A stretch of DNA of 64,000 nt from Glaciimonas soli (GCF_009497155.1 NZ_WINI01000003.1:248001-312000), one strand, 5' to 3'; positions 55,048-64,000 are shown, counted from the stretch's first letter. The notes: generated from the letters alone by a model not told the origin. Made by a program: numbers and translations.

Positions 55048-56133
55048 ATGGAATACAGCCCGCCGCCACTTTTTAAACAAGGCACTCCAGCCCGAGTGAA
55101 GGCCGTTTTTTGCGCTCTGCTGGCAATTGCTTTACTGATTGTAGATTCACGGATGCACTCGCTGACGTTCTTGCGTCAGACAGTCGCCACAGCGCTTTAT
55201 CCCGCGCAAAAAATAGCCTTGATGCCACGCGACACTTTCGACAATGTCTCGACCTACTTTTCGCGCCTGTCTGCAATAGAAAAAGAAAATAAAACCTTAG
55301 AGTCGCAACAGGCTGCGCGCGCGCAACAGCTGCAACAAGCACAATTGCTCATCACTGAAAATGCGCAGTTGCGTAAACTGCTAGGCGCACAGCAACAGCA
55401 ACCGGTGAAATCAGTGATGGCCGAAATTCTCTACGATGCCCGCGATCCATTCACACGCAAAGTGATCATGGATAAAGGGTCACAACACGGCATCGCTGCT
55501 GGACAACCGGTGATTGATGATGTCGGCATCGTTGGACAGGTAACACGGGTGTTTCCATTTTCGTCCGAAGTGACTTTACTGACCGACAAAGATCAAGCGA
55601 TTCCGGTGCAGGTGGCACGCAATGGCTTGCGCAGCGTAGCGTATGGCAGCGGCGAATCTGGCTATCTCGATTTGCGCTTTATGAGCGCCAATGCCGATAT
55701 CAAAAAAGATGATGTGCTAGTCACATCCGGCATTGACGGCGTGTATCCGGCCGGCCTGGCAGTTGCCAAAGTAATATCCGTCGAAACCAAATCTGCAGAT
55801 GCCTTCGCCCATATCGTGTGTGAGCCGATTGCCGGTATTGAAAAACATAAACAACTGCTGATCTTATTAGTCAATCCTAATCCAGAACCGCGACCAGATG
55901 ATGTCGCGCCGCAGGCCACCAACAAAGACGAAGCGCTCAGCAAGCGTCGTACAACCAATAACGCCGACGGCAACAAGGATGCGGTAGATGTAGTAAAGCT
56001 GGCGCAACAAAAAGCCGCTAAAGAAGGCGCGAAAAATAGTAGCAAAAACGATGCGGCTAAAACCAGTGCCGCAAAAGCTGATGCTTCAAAAGATCCCGCT
56101 GATCGCAAAAACCCTAAGGAGCGTAGCAAATGA
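55048..56133 (+). CDS. mreC: Rod shape-determining protein MreC
   Basis: MreC is a bitopic inner-membrane protein whose periplasmic part activates PBP2. The 361-residue protein has one membrane span (about 18-35), a coiled coil (about 70-110, with KENKTLESQQAARAQQLQQ), the beta-domain around RDPFTRKVIMDKGSQHGI and VIDDVGIVGQV, and a Lys/Ala-rich disordered tail that is longer than in E. coli. Its end overlaps mreD by 4 bp. Confidence 0.95.
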   Translation: MEYSPPPLFKQGTPARVKAVFCALLAIALLIVDSRMHSLTFLRQTVATALYPAQKIALMPRDTFDNVSTYFSRLSAIEKENKTLESQQAARAQQLQQAQLLITENAQLRKLLGAQQQQPVKSVMAEILYDARDPFTRKVIMDKGSQHGIAAGQPVIDDVGIVGQVTRVFPFSSEVTLLTDKDQAIPVQVARNGLRSVAYGSGESGYLDLRFMSANADIKKDDVLVTSGIDGVYPAGLAVAKVISVETKSADAFAHIVCEPIAGIEKHKQLLILLVNPNPEPRPDDVAPQATNKDEALSKRRTTNNADGNKDAVDVVKLAQQKAAKEGAKNSSKNDAAKTSAAKADASKDPADRKNPKERSK

Positions 56134-56642
56134 GACGCCCGCATTACATCCTCTTGCCGGCCAATAGCGCTTTCATCGCTCTGACATTATTGCTGGCCTT
56201 TTTTCTGAATTTATTACCGTGGGGTCTATCGCCGATTGCTCCCGATTTTGTCGCTTTGGTATTAGTGTTTTGGTGCATCTATCAGCCACGCAAAGTCGGC
56301 ATCACGATCGCGTTCTGTCTGGGTTTGTTGATGGACGTGCATGATTCCACGCTACTCGGCCAGCATGCTTTGGCCTACACATTTCTAGCCTACACCGCGA
56401 TCATGATTCACCGTCGCGTGTTATGGTTTTCGCCGCTGACACAAGCGCTACACGTCTTGCCATTGCTGCTGCTGACGCAGCTGCTGCAACTGGTAGTGCA
56501 AATGATTATTCACGGCAAATTCCCGGGTTGGGAGTTTTTTTACTCCAGCATGGTGAGTACGCTCTTATGGCCGCTGTTATGTTGGTTATTATTAGCGCCA
56601 CAACGCCGTGCTGTGAATCGTGATGAAAATCGCCCGATCTAG
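56130..56642 (+). CDS. mreD: Rod shape-determining protein MreD
   Basis: MreD is a small polytopic membrane protein of the elongation complex. The 170 residues contain five or so hydrophobic segments and LLPWGLSPIAPDFVALVL, with GLLMDVHDSTLLGQHALAY, typical of MreD. It is coupled to mreC by a 4-bp overlap and followed by mrdA after 27 bp. Confidence 0.95.
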   Translation: MRRPHYILLPANSAFIALTLLLAFFLNLLPWGLSPIAPDFVALVLVFWCIYQPRKVGITIAFCLGLLMDVHDSTLLGQHALAYTFLAYTAIMIHRRVLWFSPLTQALHVLPLLLLTQLLQLVVQMIIHGKFPGWEFFYSSMVSTLLWPLLCWLLLAPQRRAVNRDENRPI

Positions 56643-56669
56643 AGAGCGACATGGGCGCCCAAAAACTTC

Positions 56670-58694
56670 ATGACTGAATTTAAAAATACCGAAAGCGAAC
56701 TCCATAAATTCCGCATGCGGATCACCGCTGCAGTGTTGTTTGTGGTGTTGTGTTTTTCGCTGCTGGTCGCGCGCTTTGTCTGGCTGCAAGTGGTACGGCA
56801 TGATGCCTACGCCGCACAAGCCGAAGAAAATCGGATTTCGCTGGTGCCTATCGTTCCTAATCGCGGTTTGATTATGGATAGACATGGTGTCGTGTTGGCA
56901 CGTAATTATTCTGCTTACACGCTGGAGATCACGCGCTCCAAACTGAACGGCAAGCTGGAAGATGTGATTGATGATTTATCGCACATCGTCAATATTGATG
57001 CCAAAGATAGACGTCGTTTCAAAAAGCTGATGGATGACTCCAAAAGTTTTGCCAGCTTACCGATCCGCACTCGCCTGACTGACGAAGAAGTTGCACGTTT
57101 CACCGCGCAACGTTATCGCTTTCCTGGCGTTGACGTGCAAGCACGCTTGTTCCGCGAATATCCGTTGGGCGACGTTGCCGCGCATGTGATCGGCTATATC
57201 GGCCGGATCAGTCAAAAAGATGCCGCCGCCATCGAAGACAGTGATGATGCCGCCAATTACAAAGGCACGGATTACATCGGCAAAGAAGGCCTTGAAAAAA
57301 GCTACGAACACTATCTGCATGGCACCACGGGTTACGAAGAAGTTGAAATCTCCGCCAGTGGCCGGGCTGTTCGCACCTTATCACGCACCTCGGCGATACC
57401 TGGCGACAATCTGATTTTGTCGATTGACATCGGACTGCAAAAAGTCGTGCAAGAAGCCTTTGGTAAAAATCGGGGCGCATTGGTGGCGATTGATCCCGCT
57501 ACTGGCGATATATTGGCTTACGTTTCCCAGCCGACTTACGACTTGAATATGTTTGTCGATGGCATTGATCAGCAAAGCTGGGATGAGTTACTCAATTCAC
57601 CCGACCATCCTTTGATCAATCGACCGATGAACGGCACCTATCCGCCAGGCTCCACCTACAAACCTTTCATGGCACTGGCGGCGCTCGAACTGGGTTTGCG
57701 TAAGCCGCAAGATGCCATCAGAGACCAGGGTTTCTTTATGCTGGGCGGACATAAATTCCGTGACGATGTCCCCGGTGGCCATGGCATTGTGAATATGTCC
57801 AAAGCGATTATCGAGTCCTGCGATACCTATTTCTACATGTTGGCCAATGATATGGGTGTCAATGCGATTTATGACTTCATGAAGCCATTCGGTTTTGGAC
57901 AACTGACCGGCATTGATCTGGAACATGAACGCACCGGCTTGCTGCCTTCTCCAGCGTGGAAAAAGCGCACATTCAAAACCGCATTACGACAAAAATGGCT
58001 GGGTGGCGACACTATTTCACTTGGTATCGGCCAAGGGCTAAATGCATTTACACCATTGCAAATGGCGCACGCTCTGGCAACGTTAGTGAATAACGGTATT
58101 GTCATGAAGCCGCATCTGGTCAAAACGATAGAAGATGGTGTTAGCCACAAGCTGACCGAAACCGTACCGAAAGAAAGTTATCGGATTCCGCTGAAACAGG
58201 AAAATATCGACTTCATCAAAAACGCCATGGTAGCTGTGACCCATAGTGGTACTGCGGCCAGAGTGTTCGCGGGTGCCGGCTATGAATCGGGCGGAAAAAC
58301 CGGGACGGCGCAGGTATTTACGGTCAAACAAGATGAGAAATACAATCGACATACGGTCAGTGAGCGTATGCGCGATCATGCGTTATATACGGCTTTTGCG
58401 CCCGCTGATCATCCTCGCATTGCGATTGCCGTGATTGTTGAGAATGGTGGCTTCGGTGCTACGGCGGCGGCGCCGATTGTACGTAAAGCACTGGATTATT
58501 ATCTTCTCGGCAAATTGCCCGCAGATAGCGCGCTGAATGCCAGTGCGCCGGACGATGCCAAAAAAGACAGCAAATCAGAAGCTACAGCAACGGCGGTCGA
58601 ACAACCCGCACCAGATCAACCAAGCGACAATCCGGATGCAACGACAGATGCCACTTATAAAACCGGTGCTGAAACTGCTGGAAATAAAGAATAA
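56670..58694 (+). CDS. mrdA: Peptidoglycan D,D-transpeptidase MrdA (penicillin-binding protein 2)
   Basis: PBP2 cross-links peptidoglycan during elongation. The 674-residue protein has an N-terminal membrane anchor (about 18-38), the pedestal domain (VPNRGLIMDRHGVVLARN), and the transpeptidase domain with the serine motif STYK in PPGSTYKPF, SCDTYFY after it, and KTG in GGKTGTAQV. A Ser/Thr/Asp-rich tail of about 50 residues is poorly conserved. rodA follows after 2 bp. Confidence 0.97.
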   Translation: MTEFKNTESELHKFRMRITAAVLFVVLCFSLLVARFVWLQVVRHDAYAAQAEENRISLVPIVPNRGLIMDRHGVVLARNYSAYTLEITRSKLNGKLEDVIDDLSHIVNIDAKDRRRFKKLMDDSKSFASLPIRTRLTDEEVARFTAQRYRFPGVDVQARLFREYPLGDVAAHVIGYIGRISQKDAAAIEDSDDAANYKGTDYIGKEGLEKSYEHYLHGTTGYEEVEISASGRAVRTLSRTSAIPGDNLILSIDIGLQKVVQEAFGKNRGALVAIDPATGDILAYVSQPTYDLNMFVDGIDQQSWDELLNSPDHPLINRPMNGTYPPGSTYKPFMALAALELGLRKPQDAIRDQGFFMLGGHKFRDDVPGGHGIVNMSKAIIESCDTYFYMLANDMGVNAIYDFMKPFGFGQLTGIDLEHERTGLLPSPAWKKRTFKTALRQKWLGGDTISLGIGQGLNAFTPLQMAHALATLVNNGIVMKPHLVKTIEDGVSHKLTETVPKESYRIPLKQENIDFIKNAMVAVTHSGTAARVFAGAGYESGGKTGTAQVFTVKQDEKYNRHTVSERMRDHALYTAFAPADHPRIAIAVIVENGGFGATAAAPIVRKALDYYLLGKLPADSALNASAPDDAKKDSKSEATATAVEQPAPDQPSDNPDATTDATYKTGAETAGNKE

Positions 58695-58696
58695 TC

Positions 58697-59809
58697 ATGG
58701 ATTTTACCGATAAACAATCCTGGTGGCGTCTGATCAAATCACAAGTAGTGAAATTTGATGCGGCATTGACCTTGATCATATTTCTGATCCTGTGCGTGGG
58801 ATTGGTGACCTTATATTCTGCTGGTATCGACTTCCCTGGACGCGTAGAAGACCAGGTGCGCAATATTCTGGTGGCGTTCGTCATGATGTGGATCGCTGCC
58901 AGCATTCCGCCGCAAACGTTGATGCGCTTTGCCGTTCCCATTTATACAGTGGGTGTAGCGCTGCTGATTGCTGTAGCGCTCTTTGGTATCGTCAAAAAGG
59001 GGTCGCGCCGCTGGATCAATTTCGGCATTGTGATCCAACCGTCAGAGATTATGAAAATCGCCATGCCATTAATGCTGGCATGGTATTTCCAGCGTCGCGA
59101 AGGCATGATTACCTGGCGCGATTATCTGGTCGCCGCAGCATTACTGGCGATACCGGTTGGCTTGATCATCCGACAACCCGATTTGGGCACCGGAACACTG
59201 GTGTTGGCGGCCGGATTTTATGTGATTTTTTTCGCCGGTTTGTCTTGGCGCATATTGATTGGCCTGGCAGTGGCGGTTGGCGCCAGTTTGCCGGTGTTGT
59301 GGTCGGTGCTGCACGACTATCAGCGACAACGCGTGATGATGTTGATTGACCCGACCTCCGATCCGCTCGGCAAAGGTTTCCATATTATTCAATCCACCAT
59401 CGCAGTCGGCTCTGGCGGTATCTTTGGCAAAGGCTGGCTGAAGGGTACGCAATCACATCTGGAGTTCATCCCGGAACGCACTACCGATTTCATCTTCGCA
59501 GTCTTCTCAGAAGAATTCGGCATGATAGGCAATTGCGTTCTGCTGTTCTTATATTCGCTGTTGATCGCACGCGGCATGATGATTGCACTCAATGCACCAA
59601 CCATGTTCTCGCGTTTGTTGGCTGGCGCTATCACGTTGATTTTCTTTACCTACGCGTTCGTCAACATGGGCATGGTCAGCGGCATCTTGCCGGTAGTCGG
59701 CGTGCCATTGCCATTTATGAGTTACGGCGGTACAGCGTTGCTTACACTGGGTTTAGGTTCGGGTATTTTGATGAGCATACAGCGCCATCGTAAATTGATT
59801 CAGACTTGA
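58697..59809 (+). CDS. rodA: Peptidoglycan glycosyltransferase RodA (MrdB)
   Basis: RodA is a SEDS-family polymerase that works with PBP2. The 370 residues have about ten membrane segments and conserved loops: KKGSRRWINFG, QPSEIMKIAMPLMLAWYF, QPDLGTGTLV, GKGWLKGTQSHLEFIPERTTDF (split across two short blocks), FAVFSEEFG and GVPLPFMSYGGTALL. It starts 2 bp after mrdA. Confidence 0.97.
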   Translation: MDFTDKQSWWRLIKSQVVKFDAALTLIIFLILCVGLVTLYSAGIDFPGRVEDQVRNILVAFVMMWIAASIPPQTLMRFAVPIYTVGVALLIAVALFGIVKKGSRRWINFGIVIQPSEIMKIAMPLMLAWYFQRREGMITWRDYLVAAALLAIPVGLIIRQPDLGTGTLVLAAGFYVIFFAGLSWRILIGLAVAVGASLPVLWSVLHDYQRQRVMMLIDPTSDPLGKGFHIIQSTIAVGSGGIFGKGWLKGTQSHLEFIPERTTDFIFAVFSEEFGMIGNCVLLFLYSLLIARGMMIALNAPTMFSRLLAGAITLIFFTYAFVNMGMVSGILPVVGVPLPFMSYGGTALLTLGLGSGILMSIQRHRKLIQT

Positions 59810-59826
59810 TTGAGCAAAAGCAAGAA

Positions 59827-59956
59827 AGCGTAATCAGTTTAATAAATATCACATCAATCCAATCTGCGTCGTCCCCGCGAACGCGGGGATCCATCTTACG
59901 TTTAACATGGATTCCCGCGTTCGCGGGAACGACGGATTTTTAAAATTGATTACGCT
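59827..59956. repeat. Intergenic palindromic repeat, family 2, copy 4
   Basis: The outer arms are AGCGTAATCA and TGATTACGCT. The inner hairpins combine CGTCGTCCCCGCG with AACGCGGGGATCCAT, and ATGGATTCCCGCG with TTCGCGGGAACGACG. The element lies 18 bp after rodA and about 50 bp before rlpA. Confidence 0.8.
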
Positions 59957-60007
59957 GGATCAGTTACAAATCTATTTCGTTTAGCTCTGAAATCTTAGGA
60001 AAGCATC

Positions 60008-61006
60008 ATGCGTTCTTCTTATCTTTCCCGTTACGCTGCCTGGGTCACGTTGACATCTGTGCTGATACTGGCCGGTTGTAGTACTACGCCGCCATCTACA
60101 GCACCGGCAACCAAGCCCGCATCGTCATCCTCATCAGGCAAACTGGTTTTACCTCCGGCCGGCTCGGGACGCGGTGGCTACTATAAGGACGATGGTCCTG
60201 GCGATGACATTCCGGCTGGCCTGGAAAATACACCCGATGCAACCCCAGACATCGAGCCGTACGCTAAAACTGGCAATAAACCATACGTAGTATTTGGCAA
60301 AACCTATACGCCGCTGGTGGACAACAAGCCGTTTAAGCAACGCGGCACCGGCAGTTGGTATGGCAAGAAATTTCACAATAAGCGCACTTCATCGGGTGAA
60401 CTATATGACATGTACAAAATGTCAGCGGCGCATCCGACGTTGCCGATCCCATCTTATGCACGGGTTACCAATTTAAGTAACGGCAAGAGTGTTATCGTTC
60501 GCATCAATGACAGGGGTCCGTTTCACTCCAGCCGCATCATTGACCTATCCTATACCGCAGCACTCAAATTAGGTTATATCGGCCACGGCAGCACTGAACT
60601 GGAAGTTGAACGCCTGCTTCCCGCGGATATTATCGCTATCAATAAAAACGGGCCTACTGCCAATTCGAAGGCGATAATGGCAACCGTAGCGAATACAGCA
60701 CCGTCGGATAGCGGCGTTGCTACCTCGGTAGCTACACTGCCAACTCCGCCATCACAGCCAGCAGAACTTGCCAGCGGATTTTATTTGCAACTTGGTGCAT
60801 ATGCACAGCAAGCCAATGCCGATGCCGCGCAACAGCGTTTGCAGCAACAACTTCCCGATCTTTCCGCCCCGTTAAATATCTCTCCCAATAACGGCGTATA
60901 TCGTTTGTATGTCGGGCCGTTTTCTAGCCGGTCCGAGGCCGAAAATACAGGACTACAAATACGACAACGAACCGATGTCGCTGCGATTGTTGTACAAAAG
61001 TTATAG
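60008..61006 (+). CDS. rlpA: Septal ring lytic transglycosylase RlpA family lipoprotein
   Basis: RlpA cleaves glycan strands lacking stem peptides and acts in cell separation. The 332-residue protein has a signal peptide with lipobox LAGC, a double-psi beta-barrel domain (GTGSWYGKKFHNKRTSSGE, NGKSVIVRINDRGPF, IIDLSYTAA) and a C-terminal SPOR domain (FYLQLGAYAQQANADAAQQ, YRLYVGPF) that binds denuded peptidoglycan. Residues before the barrel are Ser/Pro-rich. It follows rodA, as usual in betaproteobacteria. Confidence 0.96.
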   Translation: MRSSYLSRYAAWVTLTSVLILAGCSTTPPSTAPATKPASSSSSGKLVLPPAGSGRGGYYKDDGPGDDIPAGLENTPDATPDIEPYAKTGNKPYVVFGKTYTPLVDNKPFKQRGTGSWYGKKFHNKRTSSGELYDMYKMSAAHPTLPIPSYARVTNLSNGKSVIVRINDRGPFHSSRIIDLSYTAALKLGYIGHGSTELEVERLLPADIIAINKNGPTANSKAIMATVANTAPSDSGVATSVATLPTPPSQPAELASGFYLQLGAYAQQANADAAQQRLQQQLPDLSAPLNISPNNGVYRLYVGPFSSRSEAENTGLQIRQRTDVAAIVVQKL

Positions 61007-61027
61007 CATTTCCAATTTCACCACCTT

Positions 61028-61050
61028 GACATTGTAATTATTACAATGTC
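61028..61050. promoter_or_regulatory. Perfect 10-bp dyad downstream of rlpA
   Basis: GACATTGTAA and TTACAATGTC are exact complements around TTA. The A+T content and lack of a T-run fit an operator better than a terminator, though its position after rlpA would suit either. Confidence 0.45.
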
Positions 61051-61184
61051 ACTCAGCGCCCCAAAACTCTGGCGCTTGTACGATCATATCGACCGCCTTC
61101 TCCTCAGAACCACCTGAGTTCAGAGCATCTTTAACAAGCCCAAACCAGTAATTAATCCATATTGTCGACAAAACACAATCTGCA

Positions 61185-61227
61185 ATGTCATCAAATGGTC
61201 ATGAAAACTTCATACGCACGACATATT
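61185..61227 (+). promoter_or_regulatory. Pho-box-like direct repeats upstream of phnC
   Basis: ATGTCAT-CAAA-TGGTCAT (61185-61202) matches 11 of 14 specified positions of the PhoB consensus CTGTCAT-N4-CTGTCAT. A third 11-bp repeat ends in TCAT at 61213. CATATT at 61222-61227 is a possible -10 at the usual distance. This suggests induction by phosphate limitation through PhoB. Confidence 0.55.
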
Positions 61228-61316
61228 TGGTAGTGATACTGCGACCATTCTTTGCAACACGCTGTCAGTGAAGGTCATGCCTTTGCTACCTCGACAGCAA
61301 CAAAAATGGTGAGACT

Positions 61317-62207
61317 ATGGTTGAAGTAAAAGGTTTGTCGAAGACATTTCGCGGCACAGGTGCGGCGGGTAACACGGGCAGCTTTCAGGCGCTCAATAAT
61401 GTCACCCTGTCTTTCGCTCCGGGCGAAATGGTCGCGTTGATTGGTGCTTCCGGTTCCGGTAAATCCACGCTGTTACGTCACATGTCCGGCTTGATGGCCG
61501 GCGATCGTGATGCTGAAGGCAGCGGCGGCGAAATCATCATTAACGGTCAAATCGTGCAGAAGAACGGTGTGATTGCGCGTCATATCCGTGCAGTACGTGC
61601 CAATGTCGGTTTCGTTTTTCAGCAATTCAATCTGGTAGGTCGTTTGCCGGTATTAACGAACGTGTTGACCGGTGGCTTGTCGCGCATTCCACTGTGGCGC
61701 AGTTGCTTCAAACTGTTTACGCCAGAAGAAAAAGCCCTCGGCATGGAAGCGTTAGCGCGGGTTGGCATCGTTGATCACGCCTATAAACGTGCCGCACTGC
61801 TATCCGGTGGCCAGCAACAACGCGCCGCGATTGCTCGCACCATCGTCCAAAAAGCCAGCATCGTATTGGCCGATGAACCGATCGCTTCGCTCGATCCAGA
61901 ATCCGCCCGCAAGGTCATGCAAACGCTGGCCGATGTCAATCGCATCGACGGCACCACGGTGATCGTATCTTTGCATCAGGTCGATGTTGCCATCCGCTTT
62001 TGCCCTCGCACTGTCGCGCTAAATAAAGGTCGAGTAGTGTATGACGGCCCTTCCAGCGCTCTGACCGAAACAATGTTACGCGAATTATATGGCACCGAAG
62101 CAGCCGATATTATCGGCGGCTCCAACAGCCTGACGCGCCCTGCAGTTGACGTCGCTACGCCATTTGATCGACCTGCAGTCAAACCTGCTCTGGCGATTGT
62201 CGCATAA
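61317..62207 (+). CDS. phnC: Phosphonate/phosphate ABC transporter ATP-binding protein PhnC
   Basis: PhnC is the ATPase of the phosphonate importer. The 296 residues contain Walker [10 protein letters not shown], the Q-loop [18 protein letters not shown], signature [13 protein letters not shown], Walker [14 protein letters not shown] and the His switch VIVSLHQVD. The insert [20 protein letters not shown] after Walker A is typical. It heads phnC-phnD-phnE, behind Pho-box-like repeats. Confidence 0.95.
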   Translation: MVEVKGLSKTFRGTGAAGNTGSFQALNNVTLSFAPGEMVALIGASGSGKSTLLRHMSGLMAGDRDAEGSGGEIIINGQIVQKNGVIARHIRAVRANVGFVFQQFNLVGRLPVLTNVLTGGLSRIPLWRSCFKLFTPEEKALGMEALARVGIVDHAYKRAALLSGGQQQRAAIARTIVQKASIVLADEPIASLDPESARKVMQTLADVNRIDGTTVIVSLHQVDVAIRFCPRTVALNKGRVVYDGPSSALTETMLRELYGTEAADIIGGSNSLTRPAVDVATPFDRPAVKPALAIVA

Positions 62208-62300
62208 CGTATTTGAGTAAATTTTTCACCTGCTTTCCCTGTTGTCTCCACGTCGTTTTTGTCTAATTTCTTATCTATATTCCTATTAGGAGTTTCGTTC

Positions 62301-63284
62301 ATGTTTAAAAAGTTAATCTCCACCGCTGCCATGAGCTTGGCTGTGTTGGCAAGCAGCTCTGCAGTCGTGCATGCGCAAGAAGCGGGCAAAGAAATCAATT
62401 TCGGTATCATCTCGACTGAGTCATCACAGAATTTGAAACAAGACTGGCAACCAGTGCTCGACGCTATGAGCAAAAAACTGGGCGTTAAAGTAAATGGCTT
62501 TTTCGCTTCTGACTACGCTGGCATCATCGAAGGTATGCGTTTCGGCAAAGTACAAGTAGCCTGGTTTGGCAATAAATCAGCAATGGAAGCGGTAGATCGC
62601 GCCGGCGGCGAAGTGTTTGCGCACGTCATGAATACTGACGGCACAGAAGGCTATTACAGTTTGGTCGGCGTTCCAGCGGACAGCCCACTGAAAAGCGTTG
62701 ACGATATTTTGAAAAATTCAAAAACACTGAATTTTGGTATTGGCGATCCTAACTCGACATCCGGTTTCCTGGTACCGAGCTACTACATCTTCGGTCAAAA
62801 TAAAGTCGATCCAAAAACAGCATTCAAAACTATCCGTAGCGCTGAACACTCAGCCAATATTCTTTCAGTCGTCAACAAACAAGTTGATGCTGCCGTGTTT
62901 GCATCAGACACACTGGCGCTGATCGAAGCACGTCAACCGGACGTCGCCAACAAACTGCGCATCGTTTGGAAATCACCATTGATCGCTGCTGATCCGCTGG
63001 TATGGAAAAAAGATTTGCCGGCCGCTACTAAAGAAAAAATCAAAGACTTCTTCGTCAACTATGGCAAAACCGGCCCTAACGCAGCGCAAGAAAAAGTGGC
63101 GCTTGAAAAGTTGAAATACAGCGGCTTCAAAGAGTCCAGCGATGCCCAGTTGATCCCGGTTCGCCAATTGGAATTGTTTAAAGAAAAAACAAAAATCGAA
63201 GCTGATAACAACCTGAGCGTTGAAGATAAGAAATCCAAACTTGACGCAATCAATGGCAAGTTGGCTGCATTGGCAAAAGCCTAA
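62301..63284 (+). CDS. phnD: Phosphonate/phosphate ABC transporter substrate-binding protein PhnD
   Basis: PhnD is the periplasmic binding protein of the importer. The 327-residue call starts at MFKKLISTAAMS behind AGGAG and has a signal peptide ending VHAQ. Family features are INFGIISTESSQNLKQDWQPVL, AWFGNKSAMEAVDRAGGEVF, FGIGDPNSTSGFLVPSYY and VDAAVFASD. Ligand choice between phosphonates, phosphite and phosphate cannot be fixed by eye. Confidence 0.95.
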   Translation: MFKKLISTAAMSLAVLASSSAVVHAQEAGKEINFGIISTESSQNLKQDWQPVLDAMSKKLGVKVNGFFASDYAGIIEGMRFGKVQVAWFGNKSAMEAVDRAGGEVFAHVMNTDGTEGYYSLVGVPADSPLKSVDDILKNSKTLNFGIGDPNSTSGFLVPSYYIFGQNKVDPKTAFKTIRSAEHSANILSVVNKQVDAAVFASDTLALIEARQPDVANKLRIVWKSPLIAADPLVWKKDLPAATKEKIKDFFVNYGKTGPNAAQEKVALEKLKYSGFKESSDAQLIPVRQLELFKEKTKIEADNNLSVEDKKSKLDAINGKLAALAKA

Positions 63285-63303
63285 AGTAAAGTGAAATGAC
63301 CAC

Positions 63304-63328
63304 CCTTCTCCCCGCACGCGGGAGAAGG
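63304..63328 (+). repeat. Hairpin between phnD and phnE
   Basis: CCTTCTCCC and GGGAGAAGG form perfect 9-bp arms 20 bp after the phnD stop. A similar half (GCGGGAGAAGG) occurs at about 63410. This type of intergenic hairpin could reduce expression of phnE relative to the binding protein. Confidence 0.6.
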
Positions 63329-63453
63329 TTAGGGTGAGGGCAGTTGCAAGTCGTCGCTGAGGGCTGAACAACTACCCTGACCTTAACCTGAATTTCTTAC
63401 CTTCACCTGCGGGAGAAGGACTTAAAGTCTCTTTGTTTCAACACGTACACCAA

Positions 63454-64000
63454 ATGACAACTTCTGCAAAAATGCATACAGCTCCGGTACTCCCAACATT
63501 CCCAACTCCGCCCAAACAACCAATAACCCGCACGCTGTTTTGGGGCGTATTGCTAGCCGTTCTGATCGGGACCTGGAAAGGTGCGGACATGCGCCCGCTG
63601 GAGTTGTTCCGCGACAGTGGCAATATGGTCACGTATGCAGCCAGCTTTTTCCCGCCAGACTTCCATGAATGGCGCACCTATTTGCAAGAGTTGCTGGTGA
63701 CCATACAAATCGCCATATGGGGCACTGTGTTGGCGGTCGTCGTTTCCGTCCCGCTGGGATTGCTGGCATCAGAAAATATCACGCCAGCATGGATCAACCA
63801 ACCGGTGCGACGCTTCATGGATGCAGCGCGGGCAATTAATGAAATGGTGTTTGCGATGTTGTTCGTCGTCGCCGTCGGCCTTGGGCCTTTTGCCGGTGTT
63901 CTTGCATTATTTGTCTCCACTACCGGCACTCTGTCGAAATTATTTTCGGAAGCTGTTGAAGCGATTGATCCGCAGCCCGTTGAAGGTATCCGCGCTACTG
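63454..64000 (+). CDS. phnE: Phosphonate/phosphate ABC transporter permease PhnE, truncated by the window end
   Basis: The frame begins at ATG 63454 ([11 protein letters not shown]) and runs open to the last base, giving 182 residues. It has an N-terminal membrane span ([13 protein letters not shown]), a [19 protein letters not shown] segment, further spans, and [21 protein letters not shown], which matches the EAA loop that contacts the ATPase. The rest of the gene is outside the window. An alternative start is MHTAPV six codons later. Confidence 0.93.
   Translation, partial: MTTSAKMHTAPVLPTFPTPPKQPITRTLFWGVLLAVLIGTWKGADMRPLELFRDSGNMVTYAASFFPPDFHEWRTYLQELLVTIQIAIWGTVLAVVVSVPLGLLASENITPAWINQPVRRFMDAARAINEMVFAMLFVVAVGLGPFAGVLALFVSTTGTLSKLFSEAVEAIDPQPVEGIRAT

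Larger units (their letters stand above)
61007..61316. other. Intergenic region between rlpA and phnC
   Basis: These 310 bp hold a perfect 23-bp dyad right after rlpA and a Pho-box-like array about 105 bp before phnC. No gene is supported. Confidence 0.6.

Noticed and set aside
61262-61280. Second Pho box CTGTCAG-TGAA-GGTCAT
   Set aside because: The half-sites are 10 bp apart instead of 11 and lie too close to the phnC start; the array at 61185 fits better.

Overview
The window is a chromosomal segment of a betaproteobacterium, most likely order Burkholderiales and close to Oxalobacteraceae (Herminiimonas/Janthinobacterium-like). That assignment is an inference from gene content and order: mreBCD-mrdA-rodA-rlpA divergent from gatCAB, dprA-smg-topB, an E. 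coli yraLMNOP-like cluster and pxpBCA. No rRNA, tRNA, CRISPR array, insertion sequence or prophage block was recognised. Most of the window is core chromosome. The accessory-looking parts are 14.3-24.3 kb and several intergenic palindromes.

Layout. 1-132 is the 3' end of a gene, possibly a phytanoyl-CoA dioxygenase. 180-11702 (minus) is one type II secretion (T2SS) operon, transcribed gspG-H-I-J-K-L-M-N-D-E-F-C. 12.07-14.26 kb (plus) has lipB, lipA and a GNAT acetyltransferase. 14.3-19.1 kb (minus) holds two paralogous secreted S53 (sedolisin/kumamolisin) peptidases, plausible T2SS cargo. Each has a long conserved leader with a matching short ORF. 19.8-24.2 kb (minus) is a type VI-style threonine-phosphorylation module: FHA protein, PP2C phosphatase, transmembrane Ser/Thr kinase and TPR lipoprotein. 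No T6SS structural genes are visible. 24.6-30.7 kb (minus) is topB, smg, dprA and a LysM protein; def and an unknown gene follow on plus. 32.1-35.5 kb (minus) is aromatic metabolism: aminotransferase, tryptophan 2,3-dioxygenase and an extradiol dioxygenase. 35.5-39.4 kb is rsmI divergent from lpoA-yraN-gmhA/diaA-dolP (envelope functions), then a TlpA-like thioredoxin. 40.3-43.7 kb is a MarR regulator divergent from the 5-oxoprolinase operon pxpBCA.

43.8-49.9 kb has a class II glutamine amidotransferase, a BMP-type binding protein, a GNAT protein, xthA, pyrE, a DUF4124 protein, a small protein and an S24/CI-like repressor. 50.1-53.5 kb (minus) is gatC-gatA-gatB. 53.8-61.0 kb (plus) is mreB, mreC, mreD, mrdA, rodA and rlpA (rod shape and elongation). 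61.3-64.0 kb (plus) is a phosphonate/phosphate ABC transporter phnC-phnD-phnE, with phnE cut by the window edge and a Pho-box-like array upstream.

Two families of about 90-160 bp intergenic palindromes recur. One has a core with AGTAC, a short loop and GTAC (four clear copies, two degenerate). The other has an inner REP-like hairpin (CCCGCG...CGCGGG) in longer self-complementary arms (four long copies, one short). In both families the outer arms differ between copies but stay self-complementary within each copy. These elements and the paired S53 leaders are the least explained structures here. All functional calls rest on reading the sequence; no database search was run.
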